Shown here piece by piece: positions 21,576 through 30,133 of a DNA stretch of 32,887 bases (positions are counted from its first letter, which is position 1; every line of letters begins with the position of its first letter). A model generated the notes under the pieces. The model made no database searches. It worked only from the letters and a program-made list of their open reading frames with translations, and was not told the origin of the DNA. The position numbers and the translations under genes were made by a program. The stretch comes from Phytophthora quininea (lineage: Eukaryota; Oomycota; Peronosporomycetes; Peronosporales; Peronosporaceae), in contig JAAVTG010000322.1 in NCBI GenBank assembly GCA_011947345.1, positions 1 through 32,887 on the forward strand, read 5' to 3'.

Positions 21576-21887
21576 ATGTCTGGACGTGGTAAAGGCGTGA
21601 AATCCATTGGCAAAGGCGGATCGAAGCGTCATCGCTTCATACTGCGCGACAGCATTCAGGGTATCGGCCGAAGCTCCATTCGCCGGCTGGCTCGTCGTGC
21701 CGGAGTTATCCGTATGTCAGCGCTGGTGTACCAGGAAACAAGATCTGCACTTAAGGTCTTCGTTCAGAGCTTAGTGCAAGATGCTGTGGTGTACGCGGAG
21801 CACGCAAACCGCAAAACCATATCAACCATGGACGTAATTTACGCTCTTAAACGACAGGGTCGGGTTCTTTACGGGTTCGGACACTAA
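21576..21887 (+). CDS. divergent histone H4 variant, copy 1
   Basis: 103 residues, full H4 length, uninterrupted. The start is the ATG of MSGRGKG; the frame extends upstream to 21525 but the leader would be out of place. The histone fold is complete and the C-terminal [11 protein letters not shown] is recognisable. Counting from Ser1, K5, K8, K12 and K16 are kept, but K20 is Phe, K31 is Arg, G41 is Ala, K44 is Ile, I46 is Met, G48 is Ala, R77 is Asn, and the last residue is His. H4 is among the most conserved eukaryotic proteins, so this is a specialised variant rather than the replicative histone. K20 methylation would be impossible. It lies downstream of gene C in the same orientation. Confidence 0.92.
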   Translation: MSGRGKGVKSIGKGGSKRHRFILRDSIQGIGRSSIRRLARRAGVIRMSALVYQETRSALKVFVQSLVQDAVVYAEHANRKTISTMDVIYALKRQGRVLYGFGH

Positions 21888-23440
21888 GCTCAAGTATTCA
21901 GTTAATGCTAGCGAATACACAACTCAATTAGTGAAGCTGAAAGCTACGTCAAATTAATGCTTAGCTTGGCCGTACAACACACACTTCTCTTCGTCTTTCT
22001 GATCTGTCAACTTGGATCGCCAAATTTGCTGCTCTTCATCTCTCCTTCATCAAGACCCGTCGATCGGGGAATTCTCAGATGTCAAAGCACCGCTAACGAT
22101 CTCATTCATCACTATCACTGCTCTCTCTTGACTCTCCCGTCACACGAAACGGGGTTAATTGCGAGCAAACTCGGCAGAAGTCCGAGGAAGCTTTAAAAAA
22201 GGATGAGATTCGAGTAACAGGATTGCGAATAGGATACATTTCGAGTATCAATAATACCTACCTACGTATATTTGCCGCCCAACTCCACAACGAAGAGATA
22301 ACTATTAAAGAGGCACTTTGAGGCCTTAGAGAGGCTCCTTGACAACCGGGGCGCAGCGGAGGCCTGTCAGGGGACGGCACGTAGGTCTAAGTAATAGATT
22401 CTATCTAATCCGCGCGAAGCGAATTGGGTGGTGCAAACGCCGCGCGACTTAGGAGCGTATCGATCACAATGGGGTCACCGGTTGATCAATAATGCATTGT
22501 CAAGGAAAACCTTGCTCGAATTTTAGCCTGTCTACTCGAATTTCGGCCGTTTTTACTCTTTACTCGCAAATTGACCGATCTTGCGCTTTATTAAGCCGCA
22601 CCCCGTCTTACCCGATGTGATACCAAACCACTCTATCTACCAGCAGGAGAATCATACCTTCATCGCCGTAGACAAACACCATCGCAGGGCGGACCACCAG
22701 CAGCGGTTTGAGGAAGTACAACCACAGGCGCTGACTCAGCAGTAGCAGCACCATCATGCAGTCCGTGCTCAGATACGCTCCAGATCAAGCTCTGAATCGG
22801 CGAGACAAGCCAAGCGTCAACGTGCAGAACTGCCAGCTCCACTGTGCCTAACCTCGTTACGTGAAGGATCAAGTGATAACTAACAATACGAGGACTCTGG
22901 TATCACTTTCAATGGGCCGAGAGTGATGAACAGGCTGCATCCACTCTGTCATCCATCACGTCACATGCGAGCCTGTATTCTTCTTCCCGTCCAGCTATAT
23001 CCGTCGCCGAATTTTCCACGACAGGACTTCTTGCATGGTGCTTTTCAAGCGGTGCAGCTACTAATAACGCGGAAGCACGGGCCCGATTTCGAAGGACCTG
23101 TGCTGCTTCCATTTAGGCGAGATGAAGTGTGGAGTAACGGTGTCTTTGCGGTGAAACAATCAAGTCCGTGTCGAAAGCATTGTTTAGCACGCTGCCAGCA
23201 CAAACTAAAACTGAATTTACTGTTAGCTGTTATAAACATATTATGTGACAGATTTCATCGCAACGCACATCCGTGCTCTCTTTGATTCACCTTTATACGG
23301 CCCCGACACACTAGATCTACATGCCGTCTCCGACATTGACCTCCTATTTATTTTACCATCTTCAGCGGATATAGGTTCTCGTAGAGTATACGATTTCGGA
23401 TTTACTCTTAATTATTAGTACACTGTACTATTAAACTCCT
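21888..23440. other. long non-coding centre-left stretch
   Basis: No gene is supported over 1.5 kb. A GC-rich block at about 22300-22480 (including a TGTCAGGGGACGGC sequence) resembles part of an LTR, but no second LTR or polymerase gene is present. At 22660-22870 one plus-strand frame is rich in Gln/Arg/His with a stop and may be an old coding remnant. A 120-codon ORF at 22923-23285 has no recognisable features. Confidence 0.35.
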
Positions 23441-23764
23441 CGAACTACGACTCCCCCGGGACCCACTGGCCCGGGTAGCCAATATGGAGACTTTTGAGGA
23501 AAAGTAGCAACCAGTTCACGTGGGCCACACCAACGTGCTCGGGGGCATCTGAGTTTTTCGAAGCGAAAACATCTTGATTTCACTATTGGAAACCGGTCAA
23601 AAACCGGTACGTGACAAAAGCTATACTTGGTCTTTGTATGGCGCGGTTTATCTTGATTTCACTATGAGGTATCGGTATTTTTACCGTTTGTGACAAAACA
23701 TGGGATAAACGACAGTTCTATAGCTTACCCGGGCCCAGTGGTCCCGGGGAAAAAACGCAGTTCG
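23441..23764. mobile_element. MITE-like inverted-repeat element (about 324 bp)
   Basis: The left end CGAACTACG...CCCCGGGACCCACTGGCCCGGGTA (23441-23478) is mirrored at the right end (about 23725-23764) as CCCCGGGACCACTGGGCCCGGGTA preceded by CGAACTGCG, when read on the minus strand. The terminal inverted repeat is about 38 bp, imperfect and GC-rich inside. There is no coding capacity. The interior has two copies of a unit: ATCTTGATTTCACTAT at 23571-23586 and 23650-23665, each followed by a CGGT/ACCG hairpin and a GTGACAAAA box. No clear target-site duplication was identified. This is consistent with a non-autonomous DNA transposon. Confidence 0.6.
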
Positions 23765-23971
23765 TAAACGTTATCCTTTAAAGTTCTTTTGAGTAAAATC
23801 ACTATTTTATTCTTCGAAGTAAAAATAAATAAATCACTAATGAATTCTGATTTAAAAATTGAATGTAAACTAGGCGTTTGCTAAACTTATGTGTTACAGA
23901 CAATTTGACGCCTTTTGAGCGCATGTCACCGACGATTCACTGCTGTGCGTCGCCAAGTGACAGTAGAACTT
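23765..23971. other. AT-rich spacer
   Basis: Spacer between the MITE-like element and the end of the acidic-tailed pseudogene. Strongly AT-rich with no features. Confidence 0.35.
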
Positions 23972-24740
23972 CAGGCTTCATCTGCATTGCCATCTTCATC
24001 CGCACTGTTGTCTTCATCTGCGCTATCATCACATTCACTGGATGAGCTGGGTCTGTAGGAGCTACTTGAGCTGGAGCTAGACTCGAGCAAATGACTCAGA
24101 TCAAGATCCCCATATTCTTCTGCCTCGGATGAATCTTCGTTTTCCTCTCAATAACTGTGTTTTGCGCCACTGGGGTGGTAACCATCCTTCCACGACCGTG
24201 GGCACTGTCACTACCATCATTGGTACCAGGTGGGATGGGGCGGGGCGCCAGTGCACGGGTCGTCCCGGCTCCAAGCCGACCGCGTCTGCTGCCTCCTAAC
24301 GGAGCAAATTTCCTCGCAAAGCCATACGGCCTTGGTCCACCCTGTCGCAAAGCAGCTCGCGTTGAAGACAACGATGCTCATCCACCCCTTCTAGGTGGAG
24401 AGAGGTGAGCTACGTAACGAGCTAGCACACCAGCAGGTTCCTGGTCACCACGTACCACCTGCACTTGGGTTTCGTGATAGCGAACTCGTGCTCCTCCCTC
24501 CTCTGCTATTTGCTTCATTATGTCGTATCGAATTTTCCATGGAGCACCACGGGCACCACGAGCACCCGCAAAAGTATCTCCAATCACTTTATCAACGTCT
24601 CTAGTGACTTATCTCGCCAGGTCAAGATCGCGGCGAGCGACCCGCAAACTTTCCAAGGATACGATTAAGTCGTTTGGGGGGCAATAGGCTGTATTGGTCG
24701 CTGCCAGCCTCGATTGAGGGCGTGGTGAGGCGGGTTAAAG
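23972..24740 (-). pseudogene. decayed gene encoding Arg/Gly-rich protein with acidic Ser-rich tail
   Basis: One minus-strand frame carries, in order, a helical polar segment (LESLRVARRDLDLAR), an in-frame TAA near 24612, a compact segment (WKIRYDIMKQIAEEGG, VQVVRGDQEPAG), an in-frame TGA at 24378-24380, and an Arg/Gly/Pro-rich linker. After a frame change near 24148 comes a Ser-run and an acidic tail (SADEDNSADEDGNADEA), with the stop at 23972-23974. The consistent frame across two stops and the biased composition argue for a real ancestral gene. Family unknown. The acidic tail resembles those of B and E in style only. No upstream start was identified. Confidence 0.45.
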
Positions 24741-24834
24741 CGCGGAAAATTCGCGAGTGAGACTTCTGGAGTTGGGCAGCCCTCGGCTCCCTCGTGCTCT
24801 TGTCGGCTAATCTAGTCTGTTGGTTTCGAAACTC

Positions 24835-25110
24835 CTATCCTCGATCCGGAAACCAGAGGATACACCGCATGCTCTCCAGATCACGGCAACTGTTTGTTTC
24901 TGGGTTGTTAGCGGGGTGCTGCAGACGCTCGTTATAGAACTCCCGAAGCCGCTGTATCACTAAGTCAAACGCTGCAGTCTCCTCTGCAATGGTCTGCGGG
25001 CGAGATTTCGTTATTGGGTTCATATCAATGCCAATGCAAAGTAAATGTGTGAGTACAATCAGCTCCGTTGTCAACATCCATCCATGGAGGTACATGGAAT
25101 CCCGTTCCAT
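24835..25110 (-). CDS. hypothetical protein, 91 residues
   Basis: Open frame starting at the ATG at 25110 with a hydrophobic stretch (LTTELIVLTHLLCIGI, residues 14-29) and a polar helical second half (FDLVIQRLREFYNERL). There is no family match that I recognise and no second copy in the window. It might be a short membrane-associated protein or a fragment of a larger gene. Confidence 0.3.
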   Translation of the reverse strand: MERDSMYLHGWMLTTELIVLTHLLCIGIDMNPITKSRPQTIAEETAAFDLVIQRLREFYNERLQHPANNPETNSCRDLESMRCILWFPDRG

Positions 25111-25484
25111 AATGTGCGGTGTGAGGCAATAGTTCCACGTCTACAAGCGTGAAAACATGTAGTGCACTGATCTCAGCATTGTCATCTACACTTCAAAGCA
25201 CCTGATAGCTACAGCTGCGCTATAATGGTGCTCGCCAACACGATGGCCATTCACAGCATGCTTTGGCACAATGTAGCACGACGGCTGTGATATACCCAAC
25301 AACAAAGACAATTGCGGGGACGCATCCACCAGACGACGGACTAGCAGATTAGAGAGGCTTCAGTGTGCGAAGGCTAGATAAGCTACAAGCCAGGTTATGT
25401 TTAGTAGAGAGAGAAACCAACTCATTAATTCTTAAGATGACCACCGATGAAATGTTCTACTCGCTTTGTAGGTTATTGCTAGTT
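25111..25484. other. intergenic stretch
   Basis: I see no gene or notable repeat between the hypothetical ORF and the 3' end of B'. Confidence 0.35.
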
Positions 25485-25982
25485 TCAGTTCCCAATATTA
25501 CTGTCGTCTTCCGAGTCATCACTGCTCCCCAGGTCAATAACTTCAGCGGCTTCCATGGCGTCGCTCCCATAAGTTCTTGGGCTGGCTGCGGCTTGGTGTT
25601 CTCGATTTGGGCTACCAGAAGCAATAGATCACCGGACAATCGTTGCTGGTGGTCGCGTCGGTTGGTGCTGTACACCCCGCTCCATGAATGCGGTAAACCG
25701 ATCAGCTTGTGCTTCGCGGCGACGACTGCTCTCCTCAGCAAGCATTCTGCTGAACGCATCGCCACATATGAGGTCCACATCATTCGTTAGTTGGCGGGCC
25801 TGGTCAAGCGTGTGAAATCTCCGTGTTAAGTGCGACGCTGCTGCCTGGACGGCGCAACTAGTAGCATCGTGTGTCTGCCGTATCTGGCGGAGATTATCGT
25901 ATGCGGCCAGCATATCTTCAAAAGCCTGATTCTCTGCAGCAATGGGCTGTTGTCGGCTGTCGAACTACGGTAGGTTCTCCAT
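25485..25982 (-). pseudogene. gene B': coiled-coil protein with acidic tail (two stops)
   Basis: Homologue of gene B. The ATG at 25982 aligns with the B start, and the whole frame of 166 codons is continuous without frame change. It is interrupted by TAG at codon 6 and by TGA after PPATIVR (about 25626-25628). The body (AYDNLRQIRQTHDATS, AFSRMLAEESSRRREAQADRF) matches B, and the tail VIDLGSSDDSEDD matches IIDLRGNDQSEDD. The two nonsense codons make it non-functional unless read through. Unlike B, it is not between A' and C' but beyond H4' and gene E, so the right module is rearranged. Confidence 0.65.
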
Positions 25983-25990
25983 GTCTTGTA

Positions 25991-26034
25991 GTTTCGGTTG
26001 TGAGCAACTTGCATGGCTTCCGTTGATTGTCAGG
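25991..26034 (-). promoter_or_regulatory. conserved promoter block of gene B'
   Basis: On the minus strand, CCTGACAATCAAC (26034-26022) then GCTCACAACCGAAAC (26005-25991) precede the start codon, matching the arrangement upstream of gene B. The TATAAAA of gene B is absent. Confidence 0.5.
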
Positions 26035-26493
26035 TTCGGTCGGTCCGTATTGGTGACATCAAAGTGATTGATGTGCGGAACTTACAGATTGAAGCACTTG
26101 GTATGATTTTTATTAGAAATTTGGATGATTAATTCAATCGGTATGACTGCCATCCGACGATGGCCCCATTAGAAGCAGTATGACGGTCGCGATAGCACCA
26201 CGGTAGCTCCGTTCACAGCAGCGCGACGGCGGTGGCGCCCAAGACGCACCAAAACGGATCCATTCACAGCCCATTTACAGCAGCACGACAGAGGAGTTCA
26301 GCGCCACCACGACTATTCGCCGCTGAGGGCCGCAAAACTTAGAACCATCTCATTTTGCACTGCATTTCTGGTACCGTTTTGAAGAAATAGCACAGATGTT
26401 GCTAATGGAGGTCGATCGAAAGCGACCTCGCCGTTGAGGACGTCAGAAGCCAACTTCCATTTCCAATTCTGACACGCAGCTGGGAGGTCCCCA
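26035..26493. other. intergenic region between B' and E
   Basis: Divergent spacer. Contains short repeated words of the type TTCACAGCAGCRCGAC near 26213 and TTTACAGCAGCACGAC near 26274. A CCATTTCCAATTCT sequence at 26457-26470 may be an initiator for gene E. A 158-codon minus-strand ORF (26313-26789) is the antisense of gene E. Confidence 0.35.
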
Positions 26494-27137
26494 ATGGACA
26501 AGCAGTACGAGGATGCAGCTGCTCTTCGGCTGCGGGCAATTGATGCTGAGGTCGCGGCTGTCCAGGACCTCCTCGCTGCACGACGCCGACTGAATGACGT
26601 GCACGAAAGCGATGGCGAAGAGAGCATGGCTAGTCGCCTACAGGAAACTCGTGTGGCAGAACTGGATATGGCCGTAGCTGATGCTCGCATAACAGCAGAG
26701 AATGCAGATGATGCCTGGATTGACGCATTGCATCGGTCTGTGCGCGATGGTAGGCTCGCGAGATGGCACGAACAAGACCAGCAGATCACCGGTGTTGTTC
26801 GTGAAGGGCAGGAAAACGTAGAGCTCGTGACGCAGCAGCAGCAGCCGCGACTTCAAGCGGTGAATACTTTCCTGGTGATCCAAGAAAGCGAGGACCTGGA
26901 GAAAGCAGTGACACACAGCAAGCGACTGGAAAGCGACTGCATTCGTTGGACGAAGGATTGAGCCATAACACAGGCAGTGTAGAAGAAGCGAAACAAGAAG
27001 AGAACAGTCGTGTCGACAGCGAAGATGATCAAGAAGAAAACGACGTCAGCAATGAAGACACTTGTGGTGAATCAGATCAGTCAGACGCTGATGGCAGCTC
27101 ATACGTTCCATCCGGCAACGATGATAACGATGATTAA
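26494..27137 (+). pseudogene. gene E: coiled-coil protein with basic linker and acidic tail (frameshifted)
   Basis: The ATG at 26494 opens a helical, charged segment (residues about 10-105; LLAARRRLNDVH, ADDAWIDALHRSVRDGRLARW). After a frame change near 26795-26805 the other frame gives a basic linker (GKRRARDAAAAAA, DPRKRGPG, a possible nuclear localisation signal) and then a long acidic tail (SEDDQEEND ... SGNDDNDD) ending at 27137. The layout, helix spacing and tail resemble genes B and B' (DMLAAYDNLRQ versus DLLAARRRLND; DAFSRMLAEESSRR versus DAWIDALHRSVRD), so it may be a distant paralogue. A single frameshift, or sequencing error, separates it from an intact gene of about 214 codons. 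Function unknown; nuclear location is inferred. Confidence 0.5.
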
Positions 27138-27310
27138 ATATCAAATATATTCTAGAAATTCAAACAGTTTACGTTTACTTCAGGACGCCACATCGACCCG
27201 GAAGATGCTGTCATACTAGTTTATAGTCTCATTAAGAATTGGATGGAGTGATTTTCCAATTCAACCATTTGTTTCTGACTTACTTCCCACGTACGCTAGC
27301 TGCGCGTATT

Positions 27311-27622
27311 TCAATGGCCGAGTCCATACAGCGTGCGGCCTTGACGTTTGAGAGCATTCACGACGTCCATCGTAGTCATCGTCTTCCGATTGGCATGTTC
27401 CGTGTAAACCACCGCGTCGCGAACGAGGTTGCTTACAAACACCTTTAGAACAACACGCGTCTCTTCATACACAAGCGCAGACATGCGAATGACTCCTGCA
27501 CGACGTGCTAGGCGACGGACAGATGAGCGAGAAATGCCCAGGAGATTATCACGCAGAATGTAGCGATGACGCTTGGCACCTCCCTTCCCAACGCCATTGG
27601 CGCCCTTCCCACGGCCTGACAT
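27311..27622 (-). CDS. divergent histone H4 variant, copy 2
   Basis: 103 residues, complete and uninterrupted, starting with MSGRGKG at 27622. It shares the unusual residues of copy 1: an aromatic residue at position 20 (Tyr here), Arg31, Ala41, Ile44, Met46, Ala48, Asn77 and C-terminal His. In addition K8 is Asn, Y88 is Asn and F100 is Leu. K5, K12 and K16 are kept. The two copies differ at roughly a quarter of positions yet share these derived residues, so they form one divergent H4 lineage. It lies downstream of C' in the same orientation, mirroring the left module. Confidence 0.92.
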   Translation of the reverse strand: MSGRGKGANGVGKGGAKRHRYILRDNLLGISRSSVRRLARRAGVIRMSALVYEETRVVLKVFVSNLVRDAVVYTEHANRKTMTTMDVVNALKRQGRTLYGLGH

Positions 27623-27690
27623 CTAAACGAGAAAAACGTGTGAGAACGATTTCACCTCAGAAGTACTTGTCGTAGAATTAGCATACGTAC
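27623..27690 (-). other. probable 5' leader intron of H4 copy 2
   Basis: On the minus strand, GTACGT donor (27690) and a pyrimidine-rich tract ending in CTCGTTTAG immediately before the ATG at 27622; 68 nt. It matches the leader intron of copy 1 in position. A GTATGC donor 4 nt further in is an alternative. Confidence 0.5.
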
Positions 27691-27750
27691 GCGTTGGCTG
27701 CTGCTGCTGCCTTGCTCGGGTTGAGTCTGATCGCTTGTGCTTCCGAGAGG

Positions 27751-27764
27751 AAATTGGGAAATGG
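27751..27764 (-). promoter_or_regulatory. initiator of H4 copy 2
   Basis: On the minus strand CCATTTCCCAATTT fits 13 of 14 positions of the oomycete TCATTYBNCAWTTT consensus and is followed by CCTC. It would give a leader of about 60 nt before the leader intron. Confidence 0.65.
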
Positions 27765-28021
27765 CACATCGTTCACGCGTGGTACACTGGCATGCTCGTA
27801 ATGGCGTGCTGCCAGCTTCAAGCCCCCAATAGCACATCATCTACCACACTGTCCGTTTAATAATCTTTGTTTCAGGCATGCACAGCGCCACACTGTCCGT
27901 TTATTAAACATTGTTTCAAGCAAGCACTCTTCTCTACTTTGCGGTGACTGTTGCTGCACACACTACAATGAGCACATCAGATCTAAACAACGTGTATTAT
28001 CGTCCCTGTTAGCGTTCCCTC
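27765..28021. other. spacer between H4' and C'
   Basis: Contains a near-repeat: CACTGTCCGTTTAATAATCTTTGTTTCA (about 27849-27876) and CACTGTCCGTTTATTAAACATTGTTTCA (about 27892-27919), offset 43 bp. No gene. Confidence 0.45.
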
Positions 28022-28873
28022 TCAAACTTTTGAGATGCTGTACTTGAGCGACGAAATGCATTCCACCAGCTCTTTGTGTCTTCGTTATGTGTTGCGCATG
28101 TCGATCTCTCTTTGCTGCTCCTTGGCTGCCCTTCTAAGCTGTCGTTGGTGCTGGTCGTCCTTGACTCGTGTGAGTTGGCGCTCTTCTCGCTGCTGGAACC
28201 AGAGGAACAGCTGGATTGCTGAACAGTGAGAATGCAGATGCTTTGAATCACTCTCCATACTGAGCGACGCGACCGAACTACACGATTCCTCCGGTGCTGT
28301 TGGACATTGGTCATCACACTCACTGTCGTCGGAGGAGCAAACTAGCACGACGCGGCGGCTCAGTTTCCTCATGTGTCTGATGTTCCACCCTGATTCTCCT
28401 GACGGGGAGGCGACAGCGTCGATGATTGTCCGTCGGTCGCGTTGGCTGGCTCCGTCAGGTGGGGGAATCGTGCCAAGTTGGCACGCTCGATGATCTTGCG
28501 CCGCAGTTCTAGAGCCGCCTTTTCCTGCAAGTTCGGCTCCACCCCTTTCGCCTTCCGTGTTGCCGAGTAGAGCGTAGTGAACTTCCTCCGTAAGCTACCC
28601 GCGTCCCTCGGCTTCCAAGCGCTGTCTGCGGCTGTATTGTATGCGATCGCAACACGATCCCATTCAGACCGGGCCACCGGCAACTCGTCTGATACGACCG
28701 AAAGCAGTAGGCACTGCTCGGCGTACGTGTAATTTCGAGTTCCTCTGGGCTTGGTCATCTATCCACAACCTCAATTAGTGCATGTCCACACTGTCAACAC
28801 AATACAACCCATGTCATACCTGCTTCTCCGCTTGCTTCGGCTCCTGGGCGGCCACTTCTGGAATGACGTACAT
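28022..28873 (-). pseudogene. gene C': SANT/Myb-like protein (broken), two exons
   Basis: Homologue of gene C. Exon 1 (28873-28820) encodes 18 residues beginning MYVIPEVAAQEP and is followed by a 61-nt intron (28819-28759, GTATGA donor, ACTAAT branch site, GGATAG acceptor), then MTKPRGTRNYTYAEQ. The SANT-like domain is complete (SEWDRVAIAYN, LRRKFTTLYS). The frame changes near 28370-28400. The IQLFLWFQQREER motif and coiled coil resume in another frame, which meets TAA at 28085-28087; homology (RRHKELVECISSLK) continues to 28022. The truncated product of the first frame would still contain the whole DNA-binding domain. Mirror position to gene C, upstream of H4'. Confidence 0.75.
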
Positions 28874-29379
28874 CGCTGATGAGGGAGTTGTTCGATTTTT
28901 CGGCTCCCGTACTTCAATAAGATTTGGGTATATGCCCATTAGTTGTAAAAATGGGCAAAAATGGGGCAAACATCATAGCAAATTTGCATGCAGAAGTGCC
29001 AGCGTCACCAATATCAAAAAGGCCGTGCGTCGTCGCCGAAATGGGGAATTAAAGTCAAGCTGCACGAATCTTGGTATAGAAGTGCGTCAGGATACTATGA
29101 TAACTCGATTTGGGGGTTGAGTATAGCCATTCATGCAGCACAGTGCGCAGGAAAAGGTCTAGTTGGCTAGAAGTTGCCCGGATACGGAATTGTTGTCTTT
29201 CATATTAGAGTACGTCGAAGCTATTCAACTACTCAACACTTGCAGTAGAATTGCCGAAAAGTAAGCTGAATAACTTGTCGTTGATAAAGCGCTACCGACT
29301 ACTTCGTCATGCTGTAACTACAAATGCAGATAAAGCAGGAGCGCTACTTCTGCAGTCTTTAAGTCTTCGACAACGATCT
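28874..29379. other. spacer between C' and A'
   Basis: About 0.5 kb, where the left module has gene B between A and C. I see no B homology here. A 112-codon plus-strand ORF (28782-29120) overlaps C' exon 1 antisense and lacks features. Confidence 0.4.
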
Positions 29380-30112
29380 TCATGTTTTACTAAGCGTGTG
29401 GGTCCCAGGACAAGTCCCGAAGCTTAACCGTGACTTGGCAGCATTTTCTTGGAACAGCTTCAAGCTGGAGTAGCCATTAATTTCAATGACCTTCCCCGCT
29501 GGCGGTAGCTCATTCGAAGCAGAGTCAGTATCCCACATTGTCACCGTGAGCAGCACCGAATCGACCTCGTCACGGTTATCGTCGTACGAATCACGAAACA
29601 ACTAGGTTACAAACGATAACATGCAACTTCAGAGCAGTGGTGCAACCAAAACCATGGGGAACTACTTACTTTTAGCAAGTCCTCCAAGGGCTCGGGCGAA
29701 GCAGCATCGATAAGATGCAGTCTTGCTAGCTCGAAGTTCTGGTACATGTGGTTAGATGCCCACAACAACTTCATTTTCATCATGAGCTTTTGGGGTGGCT
29801 CCGCGGTGTTGCGTAAGATAGTCTGTAGCTCTGTAGGCACGCAATTGGATTCGCGAATGGTGAGGCATTTTGTGGAATGCATGGCAAGAAATCTTACTTG
29901 GACGTACCCTCGACGGTTGTCATGCGTCTAGTGTTAGTTGTTTTCTCCGCCAGGAGCTGACGGAGACGTTCATAAGGCGTTTGGCGTGTCGGTGAATCAG
30001 CAGTTGTGTCGGTTTTGTGTGGCGAGGTGGACGAACACTTGGTCATTGTTGGCTTAACCTTAGCGCCCCGGCTGCTACTGGCTTCCGGTTTGTCTTTAGC
30101 CTTGCCAGGCAT
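29380..30112 (-). CDS. gene A': three-exon paralogue of gene A, C-terminus shifted
   Basis: Exons 30112-29908, 29830-29670 and 29601-29380 with introns of 77 and 68 nt at the same codon positions as in gene A; 195 residues. The start MPGKAKDK follows directly on a strong initiator. The core matches gene A (RQTPYERLRQLLA, MKLLWASNHMYQ, LARLHLIDAASPEPLEDLLK, FRDSYDDNRDEVDSVLLTVTMW, PPAGKVIEINGYSSLKLFQE). Just after that the last strand is read in another frame: the KLRDLSW equivalent is present one frame away, so a 1-nt indel near 29420-29435 has replaced the C-terminus. The product may still fold in part. Possible OB-fold protein as for A. Confidence 0.65.
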
Positions 30113-30117
30113 GGTTC

Positions 30118-30133
30118 AAATTGAAGAGTGAGC
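30118..30133 (-). promoter_or_regulatory. initiator of gene A'
   Basis: On the minus strand GCTCACTCTTCAATTT matches the oomycete GCTCATTYBNCAWTTT initiator at 15 of 16 positions. It lies 5 nt upstream of the ATG, unusually close, as in gene A. Either translation starts further downstream or the leader is extremely short. Confidence 0.7.

Noticed and set aside
22300..22640. Solo LTR of a retrotransposon
   Set aside because: A TGTCAGGGG-like start and a reversed TGGTATCA word are present, but no matching second LTR, target duplication or coding region supports it.
26313..26789. 158-codon minus-strand Ser/Arg/Ala-rich ORF
   Set aside because: Antisense reading of gene E; the Ser/Arg bias is the usual product of reading a coiled-coil gene backwards.
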